A DNA stretch of 64,000 nucleotides from Torymus aiolomorphi (GCA_036365515.1 CM070873.1:88185948-88249947), one strand, 5' to 3'; shown: positions 22,550 through 33,590, counted from the stretch's first letter. Notes: a model not told the origin generated them from the sequence alone. Made by a program: numbers and translations.

Positions 22550-25500
22550 TCATTCGTCGAAAGTAATCTTTTTGTTCTGTGCTTGCATGTCATTGTTTCC
22601 AAAGCTTGTCCTATTATTGAATCCTCCTTTTCCACCTTCTCCGTCACCCCAGGATTTTCTGAATCCATCACCTCTACCCCTGCCGCCCCCTCGGTCGTTA
22701 CCACCCCACGATTTCCTATTGTCACCAAAACCACCTCTACCTCCTCTGTCGCCTCCGCCTCGTCCACCCCTGAAGCCGCCTCCACGACCGCCTCCTCGAT
22801 CGCCACCACGACCACCTCTAAAACCTCCGCGGAAACCACCCCTGCCACCGCCATCGCCATCTCGACCACCCCTGAAACCACCGCCCCCGCGACCGCCACG
22901 GAAACCGCCACCTCGACCCCGGAAGTTACCACCATCATGCTTCTTAAACTCTCTGTCATTTCCTTCCTCCTCCTAGAACAATCAAAGAGAAACAACAGGT
23001 CAGTTGCCGTTCTATAAGTGAAATTTCTCGAATTAAGTTAAGATTGTTTTTTAACTCTGAAATTGAAACAGCTTATTATTTTAAAAAGCTTTACAATTTA
23101 TTAATTCAAGGGTGAATGCAAGGAAACAAATAGGAGCGTTAGCATTACACAATTTCTATTTAATTAACTTGCAAGAAGTGAGACTTTTCAACAAAATCGG
23201 CAAATGATCTGTCTCTCTCTTTTATTGTTTCCGAGCATTTACCTTTGCTTCAAAAGAATTGTTTGCCAGCTGAGGATCCAACTCTACATCGTCATCTTTT
23301 ACACGTCGGAAGGGTGTATTTTTCTGTGAATAATGTATACATCATTATAAATTATTTTAAGTAAAATTAAAATAAAATAATTTGACTTTAAAGAACTTTG
23401 TGTAATATTATTAAGAATATAATAGTATATAAAAAGAATTTTATTCTTTATATTTTTTTTTTTAAGTATAAAATGGTACGATTTTTTTAAATTAAATAAA
23501 AATCGACAATTTCATATTATGATTTTAATAAAATGGAAATTGATTAAATATATGAAAAAAATTTTACTTTGTCTCCATTCTGCACACCACCTTTTACAAA
23601 ATTATTGTAATTATTTTTTGCAGCTTTTTTGGGTGGTTTTACACTTTCTTCTTCTTCAGCTTCATCATCATGTTTCCTTTTTCCATGTTTAACAGGCTTT
23701 GTTTCTTCCTTTTCATCAGAGTCATCAGAGTCATCAGAGTCATCACTTGATGACTTTTGAGAAGTCGTTTTAGGCTGAAAATTTGTATAAAATGTTTACT
23801 TAACAATAACTTGCTATTTTATTAAGATATTAAACAAATAGTTTATAAATATTTCATGAAAAATATGAAAGTAATCACAAATAAATTGAATTAATTAGAA
23901 TGTCTATGAACATTATAAAAGAAACTCATTCTGATTTAATTTATAAAAAATTATTTGATAGTCATATTAATATTTCTAAGTTAATTTAAAAGAAAAGTCG
24001 ATTTACATTTATTATTATTTATTATTATTATTTATTAACCAGTAATAGATAGTAATAAATGCCTTTGTTAACTGAAAGCATACATGGTATGCTTGAAATA
24101 ACATGCATCCTACAGAGGTATAGTCATAGATATAGTCATAGGTATAGTCACCTGTGTATAGATCCAGTATATATAAAATAAAAGACTTACAAACTAACTT
24201 AAAATCTAAGATTCCAAGATATATTTTCTGGAGCAGATTAGTGATGTAGATATTAGCCATACTTCAACATCAGTAACCTTAATTATTCTAATCACAATAT
24301 TTTAAAATATATTTGTACTTATCCATTTCTCTACCATAGACAAATATTAATTTATTAGATTAATGGATAAACAATGTTATAAAAAGTGAGATATAGGATA
24401 ATCATTACCATAGTTGCTGCAGTTGTTTTTGCTTTTGGTACCTTTGCAGGTATATCTTCTGATTCATCACTTGAATCATCACTCGAAGACTTCTTTTTTT
24501 TCGCTGCTTTCGCTCCAAGTTTTGCAGGGTGATGCATAGTTACTGCAGCTTTCTTTGTAAGTGGTTCTTCTGCACTGTCATCTTCACTAGAAGATTCTTT
24601 CTTTTTAGCAACAGATTTTGCTACAGGCTTTGCTGGTAGAGGTTTTTTAAGTGTCTCCTCTTCATCACTACTATCATCGCTAGATGAGTCTCTTTTATTA
24701 ACAGGAGTTGACTTTGCTGTTGGTTTTTGAGTTTGCTTTGGTGATTCCTCTTCAGATGAATCATCAGAATCATCTGACTCTGTTTTAGTAGCAGCTTTTG
24801 GTGGTGCTTTTGTTAACGGGACTTTGTAGATAAGTTTTACTGGAGTAGGTTTTTCATCTTCAGATGAATCTGAATCGTCACTAGAAGACTTCTGTTTAGC
24901 AGGAGCAGGAGTTAACTTGACAGTGGGTTTAGTTTGAGGTTTAATAACTGCCTTCTCATCCTCATCCTCATCCTCACTAGAGGTATCATCTGATGACAAT
25001 TCAGCTGTGGCCTTTGCCGGAGGTTTAACTGGTGTTTTAACTGGAGCCTTTGCTGGCGTTTTCTGCAGAGCAGCCTTAGAAGCTGGTTTTTCATCTTCTT
25101 CTGAGGAACTGTCATCTTCATCTGATGAAGATTCTTTTTTCTTTGTCTGAACTTTAGCTGGAGTTGCTGTAGGAGCTTTATTTGGTGTCTTTTGTGGGGC
25201 AGGCTTAGAAGCAGGCGTCTCATCTTCACTTGAAGTATCATCTGAAGATTTTCCTTTTTTTACTGGAGCTCCTTTGGCAGGAGTTTTCACTGGAGCTTTG
25301 GCTAGGGTTTTCTGTGGAGCAGGCTTAGCAGCTGGTTTCTCATCTTCGTCTGAGGAACTGTCATCTGATGAGGATTCTTTTTTCTTTGTTTGAACTTTAG
25401 CTAGAGTTACTGCAGGAGCTTTAATTGGTATCTTTTGTGGGGCAGGCTTAGGAGTAGGTTTCTCATCTTCACTTGAAGTATCATCTGAAGATTTTCCTTT

Positions 25501-26334
25501 TTTTACTGGAGCTCCTTTGGCAGGAGTTTTCACTGGAGCTTTCGCTGGTGTTTTCTGTGGAACAGACTTAGCAGCTGGTTTCTCATCTTCGTCTGAGGAA
25601 CTGTCATCTGATGATGATTCTTTTTTGTTAGTTGTAACTGGTTTTTTAGCTGGTCCTTTACCATTGACCATTGGAACTTCCTTTGGTGTGTCATCTTCAC
25701 TTTCTGAACTCGAGTCTGAACTATTACTCTGTTTCACAATTTTCACAGATACCTTTTTAGTTGAATTTTTCTGGAAATACTGATAAACTTCTGAAATAGA
25801 AGGGCATCCTTTTCCTAGTGCAGGCTGAAAATATCAATTCATAATATTAAAAAAGATGTATGTAAAAGTTTTACATTATATTCATTGTAGAAATTGTCAA
25901 AGACTTGTTGGAATTTGATAAAATATCATCGTCATTTTAAAACTTTTATTATTTTATTGGCATGTAAGCATAATGCTTGAAATTTAGGAATCAGAAATTA
26001 AGGGCATAAGTACAACATATTGACAAGGGATTTCGTGAGTAATATATTGCCTACATAAATTTTGTACTAAAAAAATGTTTGCACGTAAAAACATCGTGAA
26101 AAACGAGTAATTTCTAAGATTTATCGAAATAAAGCAAGCAACGATGGCCCACGTGGTGCCGCATACGAATGGCGGTTCGTATAGTATGGGCGGCATTAAT
26201 TCCGATTTCCAAAAAAGCTTGAAAATACTTACAGCATTTGTCTTCTTTTGGAAGACCTTTGCTAGCGTCAAATCCTTCTTCAGTAAATAATCATAGACAA
26301 GGGCTGAGATGCCCGACTCCTCGTTGATGGCCAT
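22550..26334 (-). CDS. Nopp140/NOLC1-like nucleolar phosphoprotein with RGG tail
   Basis: Five exons, all with phase-0 GT-AG introns: 26334-26233, 25824-24409, 23774-23568, 23323-23243 and 22972-22550; total 742 codons before TGA. Exon 1 (34 aa, first in-frame ATG in a CC-ATG-G context) encodes a LisH-like segment (SALVYDYLLKKDLTLAKVF) that continues in exon 2 with SISEVYQYFQKN. Exons 2-3 hold about 13 acidic serine clusters of the SSSDDSSSDEDE type (likely CK2 sites) alternating with Lys/Pro/Ala/Thr blocks. Exon 4 carries NTPFRRVKDDDVELDPQLA and NSFEAK, the start of the conserved SRP40/NOLC1 C-terminal domain. Exon 5 replaces the usual remainder with about 100 residues of RGG/FRGG repeats ending KKITFDE. 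Known role of the family: chaperone of box C/D and H/ACA snoRNPs between nucleolus and Cajal bodies, and link to Pol I. The RGG ending matches the form known as Nopp140-RGG in Drosophila. Confidence 0.93.
25220..25640 (-). repeat. Internal coding duplication of about 240 bp in the Nopp140-like gene
   Basis: Two adjacent near-identical segments, offset by about 240 bp, encode paired acidic clusters (KKGKSSDDTSSEDE and SSSDDSSSDEDE) with the linkers between them. Landmark CATCTGAAGATTTTCCTTTT occurs at both about 25239 and 25479. Recent unit duplication explains the low-complexity length growth of this domain. Confidence 0.75.
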
Positions 26335-26459
26335 GGCGGAGGTGTGCGCGTAAATGCGCTTACAGAAAATACGGGACACGGCGTGGTCTGTACCAATAAC
26401 ATAAAAGGAGGAGAATCCGCCGCGTGCCGCCAAGTCTCCGCCACGAGGTCTAACTTCTA

Positions 26460-26682
26460 AAGGGCGCTACAGGCAAAAAGAAAAAGCAAAAGCAGAGGAA
26501 CAGATATAAGAATAACATGGATATGTATATCTATATATATGAGGAACAGGAACAGCTTCAGGGACAGATCTAGGTGTTCATTCTAGCTGTTCCTGTTCCT
26601 CATATATATAGATATTCGTATCCATGTTAATCTTATATCTGTTCCTGTGCTTTTGCTTTTTCTTTTTGCCTGTAGCGCCCTT
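26460..26682. mobile_element. Foldback MITE at the Nopp140 promoter
   Basis: Termini AAGGGCGCTAC and GTAGCGCCCTT, with arms of about 95 bp including GAGGAACAGATATAAGAATA. It begins about 125 bp upstream of the Nopp140 start codon, so it probably lies in or at the promoter. Confidence 0.8.
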
Positions 26683-26683
26683 A

Positions 26684-26878
26684 AGGGCCTTCACACAGCT
26701 CTGAGGAACAGATATAAAGTACAACAATAACATGGGTTATATATCTATATATACGAAGAACAGCAAGGAACAAGACTCTTGTTCCTTGTGTATCTCGCTG
26801 TTCCTCATATATATAGATATACTAACCCATGTTATTCTTGTACTTTATATCTGTTCCCCAGAGCTGTGTGAAGGCCCT
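26684..26878. mobile_element. Foldback MITE abutting the previous one
   Basis: Termini AGGGCCTTCACACAGCTCTG and complement. The inner arms (GAGGAACAGATATAAAGTAC, AATAACATGGGTTA) are homologous to 26460-26682 and to 34595-34786. Confidence 0.8.
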
Positions 26879-26969
26879 AAAGCCTTCAGCCGGATTCTCA
26901 GTTCCACCTTCCAGTTCCATCTTCCACGTACTCACGGAGAATTTAGGGTGCGTCTACATAAGAGAGACA

Positions 26970-27078
26970 GCTTAAGAGGCGTCTACATTCAGATGTTGCG
27001 ACGTGTTGTATGCGTGTTGCGCTAAGCCAAAAAAAAATCGTTGTCCGATATTTAGCATACTCGTTACCAATGGCAGAA
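26970..27078. repeat. Left arm of a large interrupted foldback
   Basis: TCTACATTCAGATGTTGCG...TCGTTGTCCGATATTTAGC...TACCAATGGCAGAAGAT is the inverted counterpart of 32599-32705. The 5.5 kb between them is later insertions. A third, complete copy with its own insert is at 34500-34899. Confidence 0.7.
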
Positions 27079-27532
27079 GATTGTAGTCATAAGGCATAGA
27101 ACATGCAATATTGAGTTGCTGTTATACGCGGGAGCGGGTGCGCTGAGCGCATGAATGCGTGCAAACAACCGTACCATTGGGTACGCGGCCCAATGCTGCG
27201 TCTAAAGCCTCGGTGGCACGCGCACTCCCGTGTATAAAGCATAGGCTGCTTCCACATCCATGCTCATTGCGCTCACACTCACGTTCCCGTGTATCAGCAT
27301 ATACTTAAGGCTCGGTCGCACGTTACGAGCGCTCCCAAACTCTCGTTCTCAGGAACGCTCGTACGAGCACATGGATGGGAATCAGCCATGCCATAGGGTT
27401 AGGATTTGGGCGACCGATGGTGTAAGCGTCAAGCACGAGCGTACCCTTGCTATCCATGATTCAGTCATCAAGGCTCCCGCCACATAAGAGCAATTGCACG
27501 CGAACGGATGCGAGTGCGCGCGGCAGCGCGCG
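27079..27532. other. GC-moderate non-coding DNA
   Basis: Contains repeated GCGCTCNCACTC-like words and CGTACGAG-type short palindromes, but no defined element or gene. Probably interior of the interrupted foldback. Confidence 0.3.
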
Positions 27533-27673
27533 GGGGCCTTTCTACATATGTGTGTTCTGTGTGTTCTGTGTGTTCACGACAAAGACAGATAGATCTGTTC
27601 CGTTTATGTAAGACAGAGACAGACAGAGAGAAGTTGTCTAGAACGGACAGAACACACATATGTAGAAAGGTCC
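27533..27673. mobile_element. Foldback MITE, inverted copy of 19411-19555
   Basis: Termini GGGGCCTTTCTACATATG and complement (AGAAAGGTCCC). The interior matches the other copy in reverse, including GACAAAGACAGATAGATCTG. Confidence 0.8.
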
Positions 27674-28569
27674 CGGAGAGAGCACACGTGTTCGCTTCTC
27701 TTTGGTTGTCGTAGGTGTGCGCGCCCACTGAGATCAATGAGAGAAACGAGCGCTTGTGCCTCTTCGCGCGCGGCCTTTCCAATGGTGACATCAAAAATTA
27801 GAACAAAAATTTTTTATTACTCAAAAATGAAGTTTAAGTGTAAAAAACACACAAAAAATTATTTTTTTTAATTAGATTTTTTATCAACTGTCCGTATGCA
27901 ATTATCTTGAAACCAATTTAGATGGTGGAGGAATTGTCTGAACTTCAAAAAACTGTCCTTGGAAAGTTAATTTTGTCACCTGAATCAGGGCCGGATTAAG
28001 CCATGTGAGGCCTGTAGGCTAAGATATGGTGGGGGGCCTATGTAAGGGGAGCGAAATCCTGAAATATCTTTTCTCATAGCTTTACCTTTTTTTTGTTTTC
28101 ATTATTCACTACTGCTTATAGTATTTATTTCATATTGTTTCGTGTATGAGACACGCTATATAAGTACTCAGGGCCGCGCAGAAAGCGGGTGTGGAAGGCA
28201 TGCATCGCACGCGGGCAGCACTTCCAAGGGGACGGAAATTTAGAAATCAGAATGACATTTTCTATCTGAAAGTATTCGTATCTTTGTAACCTACTTACTT
28301 CAAAAATAGCGATTTTGTATATCCTAATAATGTATATCCTAATTATTTTTAATAAATCAGATAAAAATGATTAATCAAAACCATACAAATTTAGCGACTT
28401 TTAAATATATTTAACAACTTTTGAATAATTTATTTATTTTGATTTGGATATAAAGTACATACTTCAGGGATGCAACTCCATATTGTTAAACAAATAGAGA
28501 AAAATTATCATGAAGAAAGGGGAGGATTATATAATAATTTTATTTAATAAATAGCAACCGATGGTTTGG

Positions 28570-28640
28570 CAGGTAGCGCAGTCGCCACCTCGGCCGATCA
28601 ACAGCTTTGGGCGTGGTCACTACTTGGATGGGTGACCCTA
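28570..28640 (+). repeat. 5S rRNA-like segment inside the hAT-like element
   Basis: CCGATCAACAGCTTTGGGCG..GGTCACTACTTGGATGGGTGACC resembles the internal control region of 5S rRNA. It is more diverged than the copy near 18820. Probably another 5S-headed SINE remnant. Confidence 0.5.
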
Positions 28641-28925
28641 CTGAAAAATCTCAGGTGATTTCTCAGGTGAGATCTCATCTGAGAACTTGCCTGAAATCTC
28701 ATGCCAAAATCTCATGTGACTTATCTTAAAAAATAATTTAGATGAGAAATCAGGTGAGATATCATCTGAGTTCTCAGAAACATATTTTTCTAAGTTAAGT
28801 GACTTAAAATCTGACTTAAATTTAAATGAGAATTCAGGTGAGATATTATCTGGTTTGTCATTTACATCTTTTGATATGTTAATTAAGATAAAAACCGATA
28901 ACTTACATGAGAATTTAGGTGAGGT
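28640..28925. repeat. TGAGATCTCA-word repeat
   Basis: Many variants of CAGGTGAGATCTCATCTGAG occur on both strands within about 285 bp. This echoes the word-filled design of the 6.9-kb array with a different word. Confidence 0.6.
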
Positions 28926-29589
28926 ACGGGGTTACGAAATTTTCAATTAGTCGATTGGCAACTTATTAAAATTTTCGTTTTCAATTAAACCGTACATTAA
29001 TTAATAACTAAATTTTAGTATTACATATATGCCGGTTTAACTAAAATCTTAAATTTAGTTTTTAGTTACCCGGTGTCCAAATTGCGTTCAACTAAAAACG
29101 CTGTCGACAGCGTTTTTTTCTGCGACTTCCTCGTGTGATTGGTTAGGTGTTGAATTGCCTTCTGCCGAATTGAGCGGGAGGTGTGGATAAATACAGTTTC
29201 GGTGTCTTAAAAAATACGGAATGTGACCTAGCTATCCAAACTGAATTATTCCAATACACCGACCATCCCGGAGCGGGTTTTCCTAATTAGAGGATTTATC
29301 CCATATGGTTTGTCTATAGGTTTTCCTCGCCCCACAGGCATAACCCTAGGCGAATGCGATATGGATAAGGTATATAGGTTATGTGTAAAAAAATAGTTAT
29401 AATTGGAAAATAAAGGTGTGGAAGGATACGCGCTAGGCCAATAGGCTACGTTATTTATTTAATAGCATTTTTAGGAACACCGATAAAAATTTTACTCATT
29501 TTTATTCATTACCAATCAACAAATACACAATTTTAACTTATAAATAAAGTATTTATAAATAAATAAAATTCACATAAATGGAATATTAT

Positions 29590-29850
29590 GAAGACGCGAG
29601 GTCCACGTCGAAGAGGAAGGCACGCAGACGCGCGACAGTAAGCGAGTTGATCATTTAAAAAAGTCTGAAACACAATTAACCGGGGGTCGTGAGAGGTCCA
29701 CGCTAAAAAGAGAATTACGTATAAGATGTCCGGTAGGAACTGAGCCGATTATTTTAAAAAAGGAAGTTACGTAGGTGGGCGATAGTAACCGAATCGATTA
29801 ATTAAAAATTTTTTAGACCCACACAGCCGAGGGATGCGAGATCCACGCAA
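29590..29850 (-). repeat. Inverted copies of the ~93-bp unit
   Basis: About two to three units in reverse orientation to those at 30504-31130 (landmark GAGGTCCACG, TTTAAAAAAGTCTGA). Together the two arrays form large opposed subterminal arms. Confidence 0.6.
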
Positions 29851-29851
29851 A

Positions 29852-30490
29852 AAACCGCTGCCAATTCATTGGCACTTAGCTTCCTCAAACTTAATTTTTT
29901 TTATTCTATTATATAAACTCTGAAATTTAAAAATTATATTGTAAACAATTATTAAATTTTAAAATTTTAACTTATTAAATTATTTTAAAAAAAAATTCAA
30001 AATTCAAAATTTGTTGAAATTTTCATGTTTATAATTTTTTATAATCTTATCAATTATTATAAATTTGCACAGAAGGAACTAAAAAACAGTACTTTTTCTC
30101 ATTAAAGAAAACGCTTTTATTTTTAATTTTTGTGAAGTAATAAATATTAGAAGTAGAAAATTGGTGTTCTAATTTTTTGTATATAAATGTAGAATTTTGT
30201 ACAAAAATATCTTCATAAAATAATTGTGTAATCTTAATGAAATTTTGTACATATACTCTTCATAACATGAGCTATAAGATAGCCTAGAAATTTAAAGTTT
30301 GTTTATCCAACCGTTTTCAAGAAAATGAGATTTGAAAAATTTCAAAACACAAATTTAACCTTAAATATCTTAGAATCTTATGAACAGCTTTTCTTGGCCA
30401 ACGAAAAGGGTTCAGAAGTATAAAAGAGCTAACTCTGTGCGAAATTTCATAAAAATTCATTGATTTTTACTCTAGTTATCGTGCAAAAAA
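29852..30490. mobile_element. AT-rich element between the two unit arrays
   Basis: The left end CGCTGCCAATTCATTGGCAC is shared with the element at 7966. It is inserted in an A-run (CACGCAAAAAA at the left, GTGCAAAAAACTCCC at the right). No coding frame. Confidence 0.5.
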
Positions 30491-30503
30491 CTCCCTTTTT
30501 TGC

Positions 30504-31130
30504 GTGGGCCTCGCGTCCGTAGGCTATTAGAGTTTAAGAATTTTTTAAATTATCGTCTCACAATCGCACGTCCGCGTGTCTTCCTCTTCTACGTGGACCA
30601 TGCCTCTTCCTGCGGCTATTTGGATTTAAGAATTTTTTAAATAATCGACTTGGTTACTAGCGCACGTCTGTGTCACTTCCTCTTCTACATGGATCTCGCG
30701 TCCCACAGCTATTAGGGTTTAAGAAGTTTTTAAATAGTCAACTGGCATACTATTTCACATCAGCGTGCTTTCTTCACCTACGTAGACCTCGCCTCTCCCT
30801 GCTTTATGGGCTTAAGAATTTTTTATATAATCGACTCGCTTACTGTCGCACGTTCACGGAAATGTCTTATTTGTGTTGGCCTCATATGTCCCCCAGCTAT
30901 TTGGGTTTAAGACTTTTTTGAATAATCGACTTGCTTATTGTTTTACGTCTGTGTGAATTTCTCTTCTATGTAGATCTCGCGTCCCCGACTATTTGGATTT
31001 GAGACTTTTTTATATATTCGACTTACTTTTTGACGCACGTCTGCGTAACTTCATTTTTGCGTGGATCTCGCATCCCCCAGATATTTGGGTTGCAGACCTT
31101 TTTTAATGATTGGCTCTATCAATTTTGTAA
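30504..31130 (+). repeat. Seven tandem units of about 93 bp
   Basis: Units start near 30504, 30593, 30689, 30782, 30874, 30970 and 31061. Each reads about GTGGATCTCGCGTCCCC..AGCTATTTGGGTTTAAGA, then TTTTTTAAATAATCGACTTGC and CGCACGTCTGCGT..CTTCCTCTTCTAC. The 83-codon frame that opens here is a by-product. Confidence 0.85.
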
Positions 31131-32598
31131 GTTTGAGGTGGGGGCCCCAAATGGTGGGGCTGCCGCCTAGTCCGCCTAGTGCCTAGGTCCGGCCCTGACT
31201 TGAATGATCCAAAATGGCGTCCGAAACGAGAATTTGCGCTCATTATGTTTAGGACGTTTTAACTAAAAAATAATATAAGCTTCTCGAAAAAATGATAATT
31301 ACAAAAAGTGCTTAGAATTCATCAAAGAATACAATAGAATTTTTGCAGAATTTTTGGAGACAATTTTGAAAATTTTTATACTCGAATTTTTCATAAATTA
31401 AAAAAAATTCAAGAAAAATTCTGAAAAAATTCTAATGCATTCTTTGATGAATTCTAAGCACTTTTTATTGATTTCAATTTTTTCTGAAAGTTGATAGTTT
31501 TTGAGGAAAGTAATCTTTGAAAAAAGAAAATAAAATGAAAATTATAATCTTATCAGTTTTTCGATTTAAGGCTTAGTTTATTTATAATAAGCTCATAAAT
31601 ATTTGAAAATTAGTATTTTATTTTTATATTTTAGTCAATCAATTTTGGGTCAAAAGTTGAGAAACAAGGTTATAACGTTTATGAAGAAAAGGATTATTTA
31701 GATTATTATAAATAATAAATGCTAATATTTTTGAGTATGAAAAACTAGTGCACTTCGTTGATAATCGATAAAATATAAAAAAGTGTGCATTTTTCAAATT
31801 GTTTTCAGAAAACGCAAGTAGAAGTAGTTAGCTGAGTTTCAGATATTGCAGGTGTAAGATGCTAATTTTCAAATATTTATGAGCTTATTATAGATAAACT
31901 AAGTCTTAAATCGAAAAAATGATAAGATAATTTTCGTTTTATTTTCTTTTTTTAAAGATTATTTTCCTCTGAAACTATCAACTTTCAGAAAAAATTGCAA
32001 TCAATAAAAAGTGCTTAGAATTCATCAAAGAATGCATTAGAATTTTTTCAGAATTTTTCTTGAACTTTTTAAATTTATGAAAAATTCAAGTATAAAAATT
32101 TTCATAATTTTCTCCAAAATTTCTGCAAAAATTCTATTGTATTCTTTGATGAATTCTAAGCACTTTTTGTAATTATCATTTTTTTCGAAAAGCTTATAGT
32201 TTTTTAGTTAAAGCGTCCTAAACATAATGAGCGAAAATTCTCGTTTCGGACGCCATTTTGGATCATTCAGGTGACAAAATTAACTTTCCAAGGACAGGTT
32301 TTTGAAGTTCAGACAATCCCTCCACCATCTAAATTGGTTTCAAGATGATTGCATAAAAGACAGTTGATAAAAAATCAAATTAAAAAAAAAAAACATTTTT
32401 TTCTGTGTTTTTTACACTTAAACTTCATTTTTGAGTAATAAGATTTTTTTTTTCTAATTTTCGATGTCACCATTGGAAAGACCGATGAAAAATCTATGAA
32501 TTTCATGTGTTCAAAAATTTTTTAGCCCCAAATTTATCGTATCTAGCGAGCTCTGAAGAAGTGGTGAAAAAAGTGTCCCCGTGGGCGTTAAAGTGTTA

Positions 32599-32705
32599 AT
32601 CTTCTGCCATTGGTAACGAGTATGCTAAAGATCAGTTAACGATTTTTTTTTTGCTTGACACAAGGCGCATGCAACACGGCGCAACATCTGAATGTAGAAG
32701 CCTCA
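32599..32705. repeat. Right arm of the large interrupted foldback
   Basis: Reverse counterpart of 26970-27078 (ATCTTCTGCCATTGGTAACG... CGCAACATCTGAATGTAGA). Confidence 0.7.
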
Positions 32706-32818
32706 TAAGAGCGAATCCACATTGTGTGCTGTGCGTCGTATGCCGTGCGTCGTATGCTGTGCGATTTGTGCCGTACCAAAAAGAAAGTGTTGTTCGACAT
32801 CTACATATTTATTACCAC

Positions 32819-33004
32819 AGGGGCTGGATTCTGGAGACGTCTCGCACTCGAGACACAAAAAATAAGAGAACAACTTTGTCTCGGGAAACGCGAAATCGAG
32901 ACAAAATTGTTCTCGGGCGAGAACAACTTTGTCTCGCACAACTTTGTCTTGCACAGTACGGCGCACGCGCTCGCTTCTCTCATTGGCCGTCGTGCCCGCT
33001 GACT
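32819..33004. mobile_element. Half copy of the TCTCGCACTCGAGAC foldback
   Basis: Matches the left arm of 33591-33952 (GGATTCTGGAGACGTCTCGC, GAACAACTTTGTCTCGGGAA, GTCGTGCCCGCTGA) but lacks the second arm. Confidence 0.65.
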
Positions 33005-33262
33005 GGGGCTAGATTATGAGGCTGTTTCGAGCCGACACAGAGTTTGGCGACACAACTGTCACAGCAAGGGCCGATGTTTTCAGATGGATGTTACTTTGAA
33101 ATGTAGGAACGTAGGAACTTCAGTCCACTAGAGGCCACTTTGACTCTGGTTCCTACGTTCGTACGTTCCAAGGTAACATCCATCTGAAAACATCGGCCCA
33201 TGCCGAAACAGTTGTGTGTCGCCAAACTCTGTGTCGGCTCAAGACAGCCTCATAATCTATCC
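33005..33262. mobile_element. 258-bp foldback
   Basis: Termini GGGGCTAGATTATGAGGCTG and the near complement CAGCCTCATAATCTATCCC, with inner GGCCGATGTTTTCAGATGGA and complement. Arms about 100 bp. Confidence 0.75.
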
Positions 33263-33360
33263 CGTGTCTCGCTCGACTCGGGCTTCCAAAACCTATTAAA
33301 AAACCAAAAAACATTGGCTTTGTACATACGTGTCGTGCAATTTCAGCCGACACAGCATGA

Positions 33361-33588
33361 GCCTGATTCCGTACTAAAAATGTGTCGTGCGACACAGCGA
33401 CAGAGCGGCACAGCATGCGCTCGCTTCTCATTGATCGTCGGAGAGGGGCGGTGCCTGCTTCTCTCGTTGAAGCGGGCCCCGCCCCTCTCCGATGACCAAT
33501 GAGAAGCGAGCGTATTCTGTGTCACTGTGTCGCTGTGTCGGATAAGTCGTTGTGTCGCACGACACATTTTTAGTACGGAATCAGGCCC
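33361..33588. mobile_element. 228-bp foldback
   Basis: Left GCCTGATTCCGTACTAAAAA and right complement ending GGAATCAGGC. The arms contain TGTGTCGTGCGACACA and GCTCGCTTCTCATTG words. Confidence 0.8.
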
Positions 33589-33590
33589 CA

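Larger units (their letters stand above)
27986..31197. mobile_element. 3.2-kb hAT-like non-autonomous element
   Basis: Starts CAGGGCCGGATTAAGCC and ends CTAGGTCCGGCCCTG. Flanked by ACCTGAAT (27978-27985) and ACTTGAAT (31198-31205), an 8-bp duplication with one mismatch. The empty site is seen in the other arm near 32270 as the complement of ACCTGAATGATCC. There is no transposase frame. The interior is nested repeats. Confidence 0.8.
27779..32600. mobile_element. Palindromic TTAA-type (piggyBac-like) element, interrupted
   Basis: Left arm 27779-27985 plus 31198-~31640; right arm ~31860-32600 in reverse. Shared landmarks: GATGTCACCATTGGAAAG, GATCCAAAATGGCGTCCGAAAC, ACAAAAAGTGCTTAGAATT. The left arm is truncated at its outer end; the right arm ends GTGGGCGTTAAAGTGTTAA. 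A 3.2-kb hAT-like element (27986-31197) sits in the left arm. No transposase is visible. The assignment to piggyBac-like elements rests only on the TTAA terminus. Confidence 0.6.

Noticed and set aside
22544..23017. Long plus-strand Ser/Thr-rich and Pro-rich frames
   Set aside because: Complement of the RGG exon of the Nopp140 homologue, which is supported by splice sites and phase.
26334..26433. Longer N-terminus for the Nopp140 homologue
   Set aside because: The frame extends upstream but without an ATG; the first in-frame ATG, in a strong context, is at 26334.
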